Assembly: GCF_040513375.1 (NCBI RefSeq)
Contig: NZ_JBEVTG010000002.1
Span: 1 to 64,000 of the forward strand
DNA: 64,000 bases
Direction: 5' to 3'
Source: Flagellimonas_B algarum
GTDB taxonomy: Bacteria > Bacteroidota > Bacteroidia > Flavobacteriales > Flavobacteriaceae
Under the pieces are notes generated by a model, which saw only the letters and a list, made by a program, of their open reading frames with translations, did not search any database and was not told the DNA's origin. A program made the position numbers and the translations under genes. Of the stretch, positions 43,446 to 53,791 are shown in pieces. Numbering within the stretch: position 1 is the stretch's first letter; each line of letters opens with the position of its first letter.

Positions 43446-43532
43446 GGTCAAAAGTACGAACTTGCCCACGGATTAACATTTTTGTTCAACGTTTTAATCG
43501 TTGGGGAGCTGAAAGGAAACCCAAAAAGGCCG

Positions 43533-43540
43533 TATTTTTG
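43533..43540 (+). promoter_or_regulatory. Possible -7 element for the ccs fusion gene
   Basis: TATTTTTG matches TAnnTTTG and lies 20 bases before the ATG; a convincing -33 was not found. Confidence 0.4.
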
Positions 43541-43560
43541 CATCCCAAAGATCACGGGGC

Positions 43561-46500
43561 ATGCTCGAACTACTCAAAAAGACCTTGTTTTCAACCCGCT
43601 TAATGGCGGTGCTGTTCATCCTTTTCGCGACCGCTATGGCCTTCGGAACTTTCATTGAGAGTTGGTATAGCACTGAAACGGCACGTATCTACATTTACAA
43701 TGCGACCTGGTTCGAAGCCATCATGGTTTTTTTCGTAATCAATTTTACCGGCAATATATACCGTTATCGGTTGTTACAGTGGAAGAAGTGGCCCGTTCTG
43801 GTGCTACACCTTTCTTGGATCTTGATCATTATAGGGGCCTTCGTTACGCGTTATATTAGTTTTGAAGGGATGATGCCCATTCGGGAGGGACAGGCGGAAA
43901 ACGTCTTCTATTCCGACAAGACCTTTTTGACCGCCTACATTGATGGTGATATCGATGGACAGACCAAGCGCCGTATTTTGGAAGACGATATCCTAGTAAC
44001 CCCTGAAGGCTTGCGAAGCAGCTTGCCTTGGAAAACCGATTTCAACGGACAGGAATTCAGCATTTCCTACACGGATTTCATTAAGGGGGCCAAAGAAGGG
44101 TTGATCGACGACCCGCAAGGGGACGCTTTTTTGAAGATCGTCGAATCGGGCGATGGCCAACGTCACGAACATTATTTGCAAGACGGGCAGGTGGCCAGTA
44201 TACACAATGTACTTTTTGCTTTGAACCGACCGACACAAGGGGCCATCAACATCGGAGTCCAAAATGGGGAGTATACCTTGCAGACGCCTTTCGAAGGTGG
44301 TTTTATGCGTATGGCCGACCAATTTCAAGGCGGGGTGGTAAAAGACAGTGTACAGCCCTTGCAATTACGCAGTTTATACTCCTTGGCCGGAATGCAGTTC
44401 GTCATTCCCGAATCTTTGACAAGGGGACGTTATGGCATTGTACCCGTCCCTGAAACGGAGCGCACGGAACAAACCCGGGATGCCTTGGTCGTAACCGTCG
44501 CATCAGGTGGATCCCAGCAAGAAGTGACCTTGTTGGGCGGAAAAGGGGCTTCGAATTTTTCCGGAAACCTATCCATTGGTGGACTTTCCTTTTCATTGCG
44601 ATACGGATCCAAAGAACACGAGTTGCCGTTTCGGGTACGCCTCAACGATTTTATTGCAGAAAAATATCCTGGTACGACCAATAGTTATGCCTCTTTTATG
44701 AGCAAGATCACCGTCGAGGATGATCGCCCATTCGATTACGATATTTTTATGAACCACGTGCTGGACCACCAGGGGTATCGCTTTTTCCAATCCAGTTTCC
44801 ATCCAGATGAAAAAGGGACGATTTTGTCGGTCAACCATGATGTTTGGGGCACCTGGATCACCTATATCGGATATTTCTTGTTGTACATTGGTTTGATGGG
44901 CATCCTCTTTTTCGGAAAGACCCGTTTTGGTGAGTTGGCCTCCCAACTCGAAAAGATCAAACGGAAAAAAGCGACCTTGTCGCTAATCGTATTGTTGGCA
45001 ACACTTCCAGCTTTGAATGCGCAACAGAACGGCAACGGGCATGCCGGACATACGGTGCTACCTACCGCAGCGCAGACTGATTCCATATTGCGGGCAACGA
45101 CGGTTTCGAAAGACCATGCCGAACGTTTCGGGGCCTTGGTCATCCAAGATGAAGGGGGGCGTATGAAACCTTTACATACCTTTTCTTCCGAATTATTGCG
45201 CAAGCTGAGTGGTAGCAATACGTACGAGGATATGGATGCCAACCAGGTATTTTTATCCATGATGCTCCATCCGCAGGCTTGGTTGAATGTTGAGTTCATT
45301 TATTTAGGCAAGCGGGAGAACGATAGCATCCGTGAGATTTTTTCGCTTCCCAAGGATCGGAAGTTCGCTAAGGCGACCGACTTTTTCGATGCCACGGGCA
45401 TGTATAAATTGAAGCCCTATTTACAAGAGGCCACTTCAACCACCAATCCGAACCAATTCCAAAAGGATTTCATTAAGGCCCACGAACGTTTCAGTCTGTT
45501 GAGTACCGCCTTAAGTGGTGAGATCGTTAAAATATTCCCGTTGTTGGATGATGAGAACAACAAATGGATTTCGGCGGTAGAGTTCCGTTCCGGACAACAT
45601 CAAGTAACCGATTCCCTCTACGCCAACTTCATGCAGAATGGGATACCGTATTACTTGGGAACCGTACGAATGGGCATCGATTCCGGTGATTACACCCAAG
45701 CCGATGAGCTTTTGGGGGCCTTTCATCAAAACCAAGAGAACCATGGTTCAGAGGTATTGCCGTCAAAAGAAAAAATCAATACCGAAATCCTGTACAACAA
45801 GCTGGATTTGTTCAACCGGCTCTATCGTTATTATGCCATGGTCGGTCTTTCGCTTTTCTTGGTTCTGGTCTTACGGATTTTCAAAGAGCGCGAGATTTGG
45901 AAAGCCGCCACCTATTTTTTAAAGGGCATCATATGGGTGTTCTTTGTATGGCACACCGCGGGCCTCATCCTGCGATGGTACATTTCGGGACACGCACCTT
46001 GGAGCGATGCTTATGAAAGCATCCTCTATGTTTCATGGGCTACGATCGGCATGGGACTGGCCTTCGGACGCAAGAGTGATTTGACTATAGCATCAAGCGC
46101 CTTCGTAACCTCAATGCTCTTGTGGATCGCCCATCAAAGCTGGGTCGATCCCTCCATCGCCAATTTGGTTCCGGTACTCGATAGTTATTGGTTGATGATC
46201 CATGTGGCGGTCATTGTAGGCAGTTACGGGCCATTGACCGTGGGTATGATCTTAGGTGTGGTTTCCTTATTGTTGATCGTATTGACGACCAAGGAAAACA
46301 AAGCCCGTATGGAACTCAATTTAAAGGAGTTGACCATCATCAATGAATTGGCCTTGACCGTAGGGCTGATCATGCTGACCATAGGAAACTTTTTAGGGGG
46401 GCAATGGGCCAATGAAAGTTGGGGGCGCTATTGGGGATGGGATCCCAAAGAGACCTGGGCCTTGATTTCGATCATGATCTATGCCTTTGTGCTCCACATG

Positions 46501-46734
46501 CGTTTGGTTCCCGGTCTTCGTGGAAGATGGACCTTTAATTTCGCTAGCATCATTGCATTTGCCAGCATTATGATGACCTATTTCGGAGTGAATTTTTACT
46601 TGGTCGGGTTACACAGTTATGCCAGTGGCGACCAAGTGATCACCCCCAGCTTCGTCTGGTATACGGTCTTCGGGGTGATTGTGCTTGGGGCGCTAAGTTT
46701 TTGGCGTTATCGCATGCATTATAAACAGGCTTGA
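43561..46734 (+). CDS. ResB-CcsA cytochrome c assembly fusion protein
   Basis: A protein of 1057 residues. The N-terminal ResB-like part has three helices (about 13-31, 51-70, 78-100), then a periplasmic beta domain to about 430 and another helix near 440. A second hydrophobic segment near 475-495 (SLIVLLATLPALNA) is followed by a large extracytoplasmic stretch. The CcsA part begins near 760 and has eight or so helices with the haem-handling tryptophan-rich WWD-type motif NESWGRYWGWDPKETW near 960. System II ligates haem to apocytochrome c. The single-chain fusion is usual in Bacteroidota. Confidence 0.93.
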   Translation: MLELLKKTLFSTRLMAVLFILFATAMAFGTFIESWYSTETARIYIYNATWFEAIMVFFVINFTGNIYRYRLLQWKKWPVLVLHLSWILIIIGAFVTRYISFEGMMPIREGQAENVFYSDKTFLTAYIDGDIDGQTKRRILEDDILVTPEGLRSSLPWKTDFNGQEFSISYTDFIKGAKEGLIDDPQGDAFLKIVESGDGQRHEHYLQDGQVASIHNVLFALNRPTQGAINIGVQNGEYTLQTPFEGGFMRMADQFQGGVVKDSVQPLQLRSLYSLAGMQFVIPESLTRGRYGIVPVPETERTEQTRDALVVTVASGGSQQEVTLLGGKGASNFSGNLSIGGLSFSLRYGSKEHELPFRVRLNDFIAEKYPGTTNSYASFMSKITVEDDRPFDYDIFMNHVLDHQGYRFFQSSFHPDEKGTILSVNHDVWGTWITYIGYFLLYIGLMGILFFGKTRFGELASQLEKIKRKKATLSLIVLLATLPALNAQQNGNGHAGHTVLPTAAQTDSILRATTVSKDHAERFGALVIQDEGGRMKPLHTFSSELLRKLSGSNTYEDMDANQVFLSMMLHPQAWLNVEFIYLGKRENDSIREIFSLPKDRKFAKATDFFDATGMYKLKPYLQEATSTTNPNQFQKDFIKAHERFSLLSTALSGEIVKIFPLLDDENNKWISAVEFRSGQHQVTDSLYANFMQNGIPYYLGTVRMGIDSGDYTQADELLGAFHQNQENHGSEVLPSKEKINTEILYNKLDLFNRLYRYYAMVGLSLFLVLVLRIFKEREIWKAATYFLKGIIWVFFVWHTAGLILRWYISGHAPWSDAYESILYVSWATIGMGLAFGRKSDLTIASSAFVTSMLLWIAHQSWVDPSIANLVPVLDSYWLMIHVAVIVGSYGPLTVGMILGVVSLLLIVLTTKENKARMELNLKELTIINELALTVGLIMLTIGNFLGGQWANESWGRYWGWDPKETWALISIMIYAFVLHMRLVPGLRGRWTFNFASIIAFASIMMTYFGVNFYLVGLHSYASGDQVITPSFVWYTVFGVIVLGALSFWRYRMHYKQA

Positions 46735-46743
46735 TCTTTGGGT

Positions 46744-48021
46744 TTATTCGGCCAAAAGCAAACGCATCAATTCTTCAGCCGCCACCTTGCCTTTTTTTTT
46801 CAAAAACCAGCGAGGGGTGTTATCACCCAATTCAAAGACGATCGAAGGCATATTATGCGCTTTGAAAAAATGGTTTCTTGAGACCATGGTAGGTTCCAAC
46901 TTGGTCGAAGCGCTTACATTGGTCTTTTTACCGGGTAGGCGTTCACCGATGGCCGTGATCCAATCAAAAACGATCTTGCCCCGTTCGCCGGTTACGACAG
47001 TATCCAACGGATAGTAAATGTCGTCCCAGGTCGAATGGAAATCGACCCCGAAGTCGAACGTTTGGCCTTCTGCCTTCTTCGCTATCAGAAAATCGCGAAC
47101 GGCCCGTGTTTCCGGTTGATGGAATGCCGACCAATCCCGGTTGAGGTCGATTCCACCCATATTATGGCGCCAATGCCCGTTATCGACGCCATCGGGGTTG
47201 ACCAAAGGAACATTGTATACCGTATATCGTTCACGGAAAGCCTTGGCCTGCGGGCTGTCACCTGCCAAAGTCTCGACAAAGGACTTCATCGCCAAAAAAC
47301 CGGTCACTTCAGGAGGGTGCTGCCTAGAGATCACCACGACGGACTGCTTGGCTTCGGACGAATTGATTTCCATCAGCCGTAATGCCCTTCCTTCCCTACT
47401 GTACCCGATTATTTCTTGTGCTATAAAAGGAGCTTGGGCCAAGGAGTCGATCCATTGATTGACACGGCTTGAGGGATATAGTTCTTGCGCACTCACCCAA
47501 GTCGGCTCTTTTTTGATAGGGAGGGTAATGGCGATGGCTTCAGGAGCGGCTTTAATGCCAAATTCCCCTTCGCCTGTATTGATTTCTCGATACCTCAAAC
47601 TATCGAGGGGAGTGAAGTGCAAGCCATCAGTACTGATTTTCGGGTAATACCGACTGCGGATATCTTGATAAGAGAACTCGATCTCGATTTCCGAAGCTTG
47701 GGTACCCCAAACCTTGAATGCGTACCACGGGCTGACGTTTATCGGGGTGTTCTCGGCGGTGATCCAAATGGTAAAGCGGTTGCCACCATCGTGGGCGACC
47801 CCGTTTAGTCTGGCTCCATCAAAAGCATTGCTGAAAAAGACGGTACTGTCCTTAAAGGCCCAAGTACCTTTCCATTGTCGTTGTACCGGTTTGGTCTTCG
47901 TCGAAACCAAAGGGGTAGGGCCTTGACCTTGGTATCCGGAAGGCGGTGTGCCGGGTTCGCTACTTTTACAGGAAAGCAACAATAGGGGAATCCCGAGAAA
48001 GAGTTTGAATACGGATTTCAT
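46744..48021 (-). CDS. M14 family zinc carboxypeptidase, lipoprotein
   Basis: A protein of 425 residues from MKSVFKLFLGIPLLLLSC, with the lipobox Cys at 18. The M14 zinc site is visible: RQHPPEVTG (HxxE), DLNRDW, DFHSTWDDIYY (third zinc His) and FELGDN with the catalytic Glu near the end. The N-terminal 150 residues are a beta domain usual in this Bacteroidota subgroup. It trims amino acids from peptides or peptidoglycan at the cell surface or periplasm. The stop is 10 bases from that of the convergent cytochrome gene. Confidence 0.92.
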   Translation of the reverse strand: MKSVFKLFLGIPLLLLSCKSSEPGTPPSGYQGQGPTPLVSTKTKPVQRQWKGTWAFKDSTVFFSNAFDGARLNGVAHDGGNRFTIWITAENTPINVSPWYAFKVWGTQASEIEIEFSYQDIRSRYYPKISTDGLHFTPLDSLRYREINTGEGEFGIKAAPEAIAITLPIKKEPTWVSAQELYPSSRVNQWIDSLAQAPFIAQEIIGYSREGRALRLMEINSSEAKQSVVVISRQHPPEVTGFLAMKSFVETLAGDSPQAKAFRERYTVYNVPLVNPDGVDNGHWRHNMGGIDLNRDWSAFHQPETRAVRDFLIAKKAEGQTFDFGVDFHSTWDDIYYPLDTVVTGERGKIVFDWITAIGERLPGKKTNVSASTKLEPTMVSRNHFFKAHNMPSIVFELGDNTPRWFLKKKGKVAAEELMRLLLAE

Positions 48022-48234
48022 AAGGTTGGATTTCGTACCGGAAATGTATTGAATTTTACAGTTTGTGAAACTTTTATTTTCCAATACTGATTTTTTTTGC
48101 ACTTTTGTGCCACTATGAAGTTATAACAATTATGTACGGTACGGATGTCCATGGAGCAAAATCCATGTAGTGGTTTGGGCAGGGCCTGGATCCGACATTC
48201 TTTCTTCTTTCATTAATTGCATAATGCTATAACT

Positions 48235-49641
48235 ATGACACAACATAATTTTTCAGTAAAAAACTTTTTTAGACTCTTTTGGGAAGCCGTAAGCGGTAAA
48301 CATCATGATTTTACCAGTGGAAGCATCCGAAAAGCGATTTTCATGCTATCGATTCCAATGATCCTTGAAATGCTCATGGAGAGTATATTCGCCTTGGTCG
48401 ATATCGCTTATGTTTCACAAGTCAGCGTCAATGCCGTTGCGACCATCGGGCTCACCGAGTCGGTCATTACCTTGATTTATGCAGTGGCTATAGGCCTTAG
48501 TATGGCCGCTACCGCCGTTGTAGCCCGTAGGGTAGGCGAAAAGGATATCAAAGGGGCCCGTGAAGCTGCGGTTCAAGCGATTTTTTTGGGCGTACTGGTT
48601 GCCGTGGTTTTCGGGGCGATCGGGTTCATGTTCCATAAAGAGATTTTGGCCCTGATGGGGGCCGAGCCGGATTTGATCGCTGAAGGCGCAGGATATACCA
48701 AATGGTTGATAGGGGGTAACCTGACCATCATGTTACTGTTTTTGATCAATGCCATATTTCGTGGGGCAGGGGACGCATCGATCGCGATGTGGACTTTGGT
48801 GCTTTCCAATGGACTAAACATTATTCTGGACCCTATTTTCATTTTCGGCCTTGGGCCGGTACCCGAGTATGGGGTCATGGGGGCCGCCATAGCCACCAAT
48901 ATCGGTCGGGGTACGGCGGTTTTGTTCCAGATCGGTATCTTATTCTTCGGATGGGGCAAGATCAAACTGCTACTCAAGGATGTGGTGCTCAACGTCAAGG
49001 TAATGTTCAATTTGATCAAGGTTTCCTTAGGTGGGATCGCACAATTCTTGATCGGCACGTCGAGCTGGGTCTTTTTGATGCGCATCATGTCGGAGTTCGG
49101 AAGTGAGGTCTTGGCAGGATACACCATTGCCATTCGGGTCATCATGTTCACCTTGATGCCCGCTTGGGGTATGAGTAATGCCGCAGCCACTTTGGTCGGG
49201 CAGAATTTGGGGGCCAAACAACCGGATCGAGCCGAACGGTCGGTATGGAAAACAGGGAAATACAACGCCTATTTCATGGGCTTGGTCTCTATCGTGTACT
49301 TGGTTTTCGCCAAAGAGATCGTGAGCTTGTTCAATGCGACACCGGATGTGGTAAAATATGGGGCGCTATGTCTTCAGATTTTCGCGGCAGGTTATGTGTT
49401 TTACGCGTACGGAATGGTGGTAGGAAATTCATTCAATGGTTCAGGGGATACCAAGACCCCGACCAAGATCAACCTGATCGCTTTTTGGATGTATCAGATT
49501 CCTTTGGCCTATTTTTTGGCCCTGGTTTTGGATTTCGGGGCAGTTGGGGTGTTCGTTACCGTGACCACGGCACAGATACTTTATGCCATAATCGCCATTG
49601 TTTGGTTTCGAAAAGGAAATTGGAAGACCGTTCAGGTTTAA
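48235..49641 (+). CDS. MATE family efflux transporter
   Basis: A protein of 468 residues with 12 helices in two matching halves. First half IRKAIFMLSIPMILEMLMESIFALVDIAYVSQVS is a typical MATE start; GAAIATNIGRGTAV and NAAATLVGQNLGAKQPDRAERSVWKTG mark the loops. Exchanges sodium or protons for drugs or toxic metabolites at the inner membrane. The ATG at 48235 is preferred over a TTG at 48217. The sulfur enzyme gene starts 35 bases after the stop. Confidence 0.93.
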   Translation: MTQHNFSVKNFFRLFWEAVSGKHHDFTSGSIRKAIFMLSIPMILEMLMESIFALVDIAYVSQVSVNAVATIGLTESVITLIYAVAIGLSMAATAVVARRVGEKDIKGAREAAVQAIFLGVLVAVVFGAIGFMFHKEILALMGAEPDLIAEGAGYTKWLIGGNLTIMLLFLINAIFRGAGDASIAMWTLVLSNGLNIILDPIFIFGLGPVPEYGVMGAAIATNIGRGTAVLFQIGILFFGWGKIKLLLKDVVLNVKVMFNLIKVSLGGIAQFLIGTSSWVFLMRIMSEFGSEVLAGYTIAIRVIMFTLMPAWGMSNAAATLVGQNLGAKQPDRAERSVWKTGKYNAYFMGLVSIVYLVFAKEIVSLFNATPDVVKYGALCLQIFAAGYVFYAYGMVVGNSFNGSGDTKTPTKINLIAFWMYQIPLAYFLALVLDFGAVGVFVTVTTAQILYAIIAIVWFRKGNWKTVQV

Positions 49642-49676
49642 CTTTCGTACCTTTAATCATCGCTTAAAACCCAGTT

Positions 49677-50849
49677 ATGAAAAAAAACTTTAAAGGGATA
49701 AATACCATCTGCACCCATGTGGGTGCCGTTGACGACGAACAGTTCAAAGGCGCGGTATCACCCATATACATGGCCTCTTCCTATGCTTTTCAAGATGTGG
49801 AGGTCAAACGCTATCCGAGGTATTACAATACCCCGAACCAGGAAGCGCTAGCCTTGAAAATTGCGGCCTTGGAACATGCTGAATCGGCAATGATCTTCGG
49901 CAGTGGTATGGCAGCGATTAGTCATGCCTTGATGGCTTTTTTGAAGGCTGGAGACCATATCGTATTTCAGCAAACCTTATATGGAGGTACTTATAATTTC
50001 GCGACTACGCAGTTGGAGAAATACGGTATTTCCTATTCCTTTACCACAGGTTGGGAAGCCGAAGACTTTTTAAATGAGATCCAGCCCAATACCAAGGTCC
50101 TTTATATCGAGACACCGTCGAACCCGTTACTGACGATTACCGACATGGAAGCCATCGCCCAACTGGCGAAGTCAAAGGGGATCGTGACTATGATCGACAA
50201 TACCTTCGCGAGCCCGATCAATCAAAATCCGATCGATTTCGGTATCGATATCGTAATCCATAGTGCCACCAAGTATATGGGTGGACATTCAGATCTGTGC
50301 GCTGGGGCGGTCGCAGCATCGAAGGCCCATATGGATCGTATTTGGGAGGCTTCGATTTGTTTTGGGGGGAGTTTGAGCGATCAAACCGTTTGGATGCTTG
50401 AACGCAGCTTGAAAACATTGGGTCTTCGGGTTGAAAGACAGACCCAAAACGCCCTGCGAATGGCGCATTTCCTTCAGGCGCATGAAGCGATTGACGCCGT
50501 GTACTATCCGGGACTTGAAGCGCATCCAGGGCATGAACTGGCCAAAACCCAAATGCATGGTTTTGGGGCAATGCTTTCATTTGAGTTGAATCAGGAATTG
50601 GACTATGAGGCGTTTATGGCTTCTTTACAATTGATCAAACCATCAATGAGTTTGGCGGGGGTTGAAAGCACCGTTACCTCCCCGGTCTTGACTTCACATT
50701 CTTTGATGTCACCTGAAGATCGGGCCGCACAGGGTATCCGTGACGGTTTGATACGTTTTTCAGTCGGAATCGAAGAGCCAGAAGATTTGATGGCGGATAT
50801 TGAACAGGCGGTTAAACTAGTGCGAAACAAATCCGTATTGGCACGATGA
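49677..50849 (+). CDS. Cys/Met metabolism PLP enzyme (trans-sulfuration family)
   Basis: A protein of 390 residues. Cys/Met-metabolism family: SPIYMASSYAFQDVEVKRYPRYYNTPN, FGSGMAAISHALMAF, YIETPSNPLL, MIDNTFASP and PLP-Lys199 in HSATKYMGGHSD. Members include cystathionine gamma-synthase, beta- or gamma-lyase, methionine gamma-lyase and O-acylhomoserine sulfhydrylase; they cannot be separated reliably by eye. The overlap with bshB1 (ATGA type) hints at cysteine supply for bacillithiol, an inference. Confidence 0.9.
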   Translation: MKKNFKGINTICTHVGAVDDEQFKGAVSPIYMASSYAFQDVEVKRYPRYYNTPNQEALALKIAALEHAESAMIFGSGMAAISHALMAFLKAGDHIVFQQTLYGGTYNFATTQLEKYGISYSFTTGWEAEDFLNEIQPNTKVLYIETPSNPLLTITDMEAIAQLAKSKGIVTMIDNTFASPINQNPIDFGIDIVIHSATKYMGGHSDLCAGAVAASKAHMDRIWEASICFGGSLSDQTVWMLERSLKTLGLRVERQTQNALRMAHFLQAHEAIDAVYYPGLEAHPGHELAKTQMHGFGAMLSFELNQELDYEAFMASLQLIKPSMSLAGVESTVTSPVLTSHSLMSPEDRAAQGIRDGLIRFSVGIEEPEDLMADIEQAVKLVRNKSVLAR

Positions 50850-51565
50850 AGGTAGATATTTTGGTGTTCGGCGCACATCCCGATGATGCCGAATTAGGGG
50901 CGGGGGGAACCATCGCCAAAGAAGTGGCCAATGGAAAGCGAGTAGGGATCATTGATTTGACCCGGGGAGAATTGGGCACCCGGGGTACCCCAGAGATTCG
51001 GGATGCGGAGGCGGCCAAAGCGGCCGAAGTACTCGGAGTTGCCGTTCGTGAAAACCTGAAGTTCGCCGATGGGTTCTTTATAAACGACAGACCCCATCAA
51101 ATGGAGGTCATCAAAATGATTCGGAAGTATCGACCGGAAATCGTGCTATGCAATGCCGTTGAAGATCGGCATATCGATCACGGTAAAGGCAGCAAATTGG
51201 TCAGTGACGCCTGTTTTCTAAGCGGGTTGACCAAGTTGGAAACAAGTTTGGATGATGGAACGAAGCAGGAAGCATGGCGTCCTAAGGTCGTATACCACTA
51301 CATTCAATGGTTGAATTTGGAACCCGATGTGGTAACCGATATCAGCGGATTCATCGAACTAAAGAACGAGGCGATATTGTCGTATGGCTCGCAGTTTTAT
51401 GACCCGAACAGCGATGAGCCCGAAACGCCGATAAGCAGCAAAAACTTTATTGATAGTGTGACGTATAGGGCACGCGATCTAGGACGGTTGGTAGGTGTTG
51501 CCTATGCTGAGGGCTTTACCGTAGAGCGTTTTCCTGCCGTCGATAGTATTACGGATTTGATCTGA
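50846..51565 (+). CDS. bshB1: Bacillithiol biosynthesis deacetylase BshB1
   Basis: A protein of 239 residues. LmbE-type zinc motif FGAHPDDAELGAGGTIAKE (about 8-26), DLTRGELGTRGTPE, the VEDRHIDHGKGSKLVSDACFLSGL zinc His region and GRLVGVAYAEGF are as in BshB1, which deacetylates GlcNAc-malate to GlcN-malate. The ATG overlaps the end of the upstream sulfur enzyme gene by 4 bases. Its stop abuts that of the convergent kinase gene with no base between. bshA and bshC are not in the window. Confidence 0.94.
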   Translation: MKVDILVFGAHPDDAELGAGGTIAKEVANGKRVGIIDLTRGELGTRGTPEIRDAEAAKAAEVLGVAVRENLKFADGFFINDRPHQMEVIKMIRKYRPEIVLCNAVEDRHIDHGKGSKLVSDACFLSGLTKLETSLDDGTKQEAWRPKVVYHYIQWLNLEPDVVTDISGFIELKNEAILSYGSQFYDPNSDEPETPISSKNFIDSVTYRARDLGRLVGVAYAEGFTVERFPAVDSITDLI

Positions 51566-53659
51566 CTATCCGGCCTTGCGATATTTTTTGGTGATCTTGG
51601 GTAAGGTAAAGTAAAACGTCGATCCTTTTTTAGGAATACTTTCGACCCAAATTTCTCCTTTGTTTTTCACGACCATTTCTTTGCAGAGCGACAAACCAAG
51701 CCCTGTTCCTTTTTCATTATTGGTACCATAGGTAGTCACGTTCGAACTATCCGAGAAAATTTTTCGTTGGGTTTCTTCGTTCATTCCGATCCCTGTATCG
51801 CGGACCATGAATTTCCAAACCGCTGGTCCTTCTTCAGCTTCAATGGTAATCAAGCCATTGTTCGGTGTGAATTTGATGCTATTACTGATCAGGTTACGGA
51901 TGACGATATCGATTTGATCTTCATCGACCAGTACCATCGGATTTTCTGGAAGCTGGTTCAGGATCTTTATGGACTTGTTCGCGGCCATTTCAGCCAAAAG
52001 ATTGATGTTATTGGCGACCAATTTTTGGGCCGAGACCACTTTCGGACGGGTTACCGTACCCTTGAGCTGGGCTTGACCCCAGGTCAAAAGATTGTTCAGG
52101 GTAAAGGAAATATGATCGACATCACCCCTTAACTTGGGAATGAACCCAAAGAAATCCTCTTTTGCGATCTCGCCCGTTGCGAACAATTTCAACAAGCCTT
52201 GCAAGGCCCCGATGGGCCCCCTGAGGTCATGACCGATGATGGAGAAAAGTTTGTCTTTGGTCTTGTTGATGCCGTTGAGTTCACTTTCACGTTCCCTTAA
52301 AATCTTGGTTTTGACTTTTAATTGCCGGTATAGTTTCTTTTGTTTTTTCTGGTTGAGGTACAACGGTATCAAGGTGCCCAACAAAATGGCCAAGATCAAG
52401 ACCGATACGATGACGATGGTGCGTTGTCGGGCCCTGACCTTATCATTTTCGGCCATGAGCAATTGCTGCTGGCGATCGTAGTTCAGTTTGCTTTTCAGTA
52501 AGGTTAGGCTACGTTTGTTCTCATCTCTTGAAAGCGAATCTGAAAGTCGGTGGAATATTTCGTGATAGACCAAGGCTCCTTGGTAATCTTTCATATTGCG
52601 ATTGACTTCATAAAGGGTTTCCGAACAATCGATTTGACCTTGTAGTGACTTGATACGCATTGAAATCTCAAACCCTTCCATTGCGTAGCGACCTGCAATC
52701 GAGTCTTTTTGTAATCCCAAATGTGCTTTGGCCGTACCGTTCAATAGGTCGATTTTACCGCGTTCGTCTTCCAGGTCATTGTGAACGATTTCGCTCTGAT
52801 CGAACCAATATAAGGCCCAACGGTATTTGCCTTGCCCCAAATAGACTTCCCCTTTTACCGAATAGGCAAAGGCCAACCAATCCAAGACCCCGAACTTTTC
52901 GAAAGTGCTGATGGCTTGGTTCACATGGAACATGGCATACTCATAGTTGCCGGTGTCCGTATACAAGGAAGCCATATTGCTCATGGTTTCGGCCGAAATG
53001 ACCTCATCACCGATACGTTGGTTGATTTTCTTGACCTTTTCATAAAATTCCAAGGCCTGGGAATATTCCTTTTGGGAAGCATAAAGATTCGCCAGGTTTT
53101 CGTTGAGGATGGACAACATGTGATCATTTCCGCTGTCCGTTGCCAAAGCAATACCTTCCAGATAACCTTTCAAGGCCATTCCATAGTCACCCGAATAGGC
53201 GTATTCGGATGCCAAGTCGTTCATTACCTGAAGCTTCAGCTTCGTGTGTTGAATGGAATCCGCTAGTTTGAGTGTCCGTTTGTAATAGGAAATCGCATTT
53301 TCACTGTTGCCCTTATCGGAATAATAATCGCCAACATTGTTGAAGGCACTGCTCATACCTTCGATATACCCTACCGATTCGCTTAACGAAGCTGCTTTTA
53401 CCGAAAGTTTTAATAGGCTGTCGGCCTTAATGAACCGGTATTCCTTACCGAGTTTTATAAGTAGGTTGATGTAAGTGGTATCAGTAGCAAAAGTATGGCT
53501 CGACTTTTCCAACTTGGCGATTTTGGCCAAAAGGGATTCCCGCTTGTTTTCTTGGGAAGTAGCGCTAATAGGGGCAATGAGACAACATAATGCCAAAAAA
53601 GCGCCCATAGCAAAGGCACGGTAGTTATACGCTGTGTAGGTCAAGTTGTTGGGCATCAA
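51566..53659 (-). CDS. TPR sensor histidine kinase 1
   Basis: A protein of 697 residues. Signal peptide or N-terminal helix (about 16-35), periplasmic TPR region (about 60-390, e.g. MSSAFNNVGDYYSDKGNSENAISYYKR), one membrane helix near 412-432, a coiled coil, then the kinase: H-box SIIGHDLRGPIGALQ with His477, N-box IRNLISNSIKF, G1 DTGIGMNEE and G2 GTGLGLSLCKEM. No receiver or DNA-binding domain. Third in a tandem set, probably from duplication: the closest pair are kinases 2 and 3, and this one is more divergent. Signal unknown; the TPR arm may sense a protein or peptide. Confidence 0.93.
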   Translation of the reverse strand: MMPNNLTYTAYNYRAFAMGAFLALCCLIAPISATSQENKRESLLAKIAKLEKSSHTFATDTTYINLLIKLGKEYRFIKADSLLKLSVKAASLSESVGYIEGMSSAFNNVGDYYSDKGNSENAISYYKRTLKLADSIQHTKLKLQVMNDLASEYAYSGDYGMALKGYLEGIALATDSGNDHMLSILNENLANLYASQKEYSQALEFYEKVKKINQRIGDEVISAETMSNMASLYTDTGNYEYAMFHVNQAISTFEKFGVLDWLAFAYSVKGEVYLGQGKYRWALYWFDQSEIVHNDLEDERGKIDLLNGTAKAHLGLQKDSIAGRYAMEGFEISMRIKSLQGQIDCSETLYEVNRNMKDYQGALVYHEIFHRLSDSLSRDENKRSLTLLKSKLNYDRQQQLLMAENDKVRARQRTIVIVSVLILAILLGTLIPLYLNQKKQKKLYRQLKVKTKILRERESELNGINKTKDKLFSIIGHDLRGPIGALQGLLKLFATGEIAKEDFFGFIPKLRGDVDHISFTLNNLLTWGQAQLKGTVTRPKVVSAQKLVANNINLLAEMAANKSIKILNQLPENPMVLVDEDQIDIVIRNLISNSIKFTPNNGLITIEAEEGPAVWKFMVRDTGIGMNEETQRKIFSDSSNVTTYGTNNEKGTGLGLSLCKEMVVKNKGEIWVESIPKKGSTFYFTLPKITKKYRKAG

Positions 53660-53791
53660 CTAGTTTATACTGTTCTAAACTATACCCATAACGCAGAAAA
53701 TCCGGAAATAATGTAGTAAAACCTTAAAAAAAGTGTGTTTTAACGTAAAAAACGTGTAGTTCATCGATCCTTTATACGATAACCTTGAGCC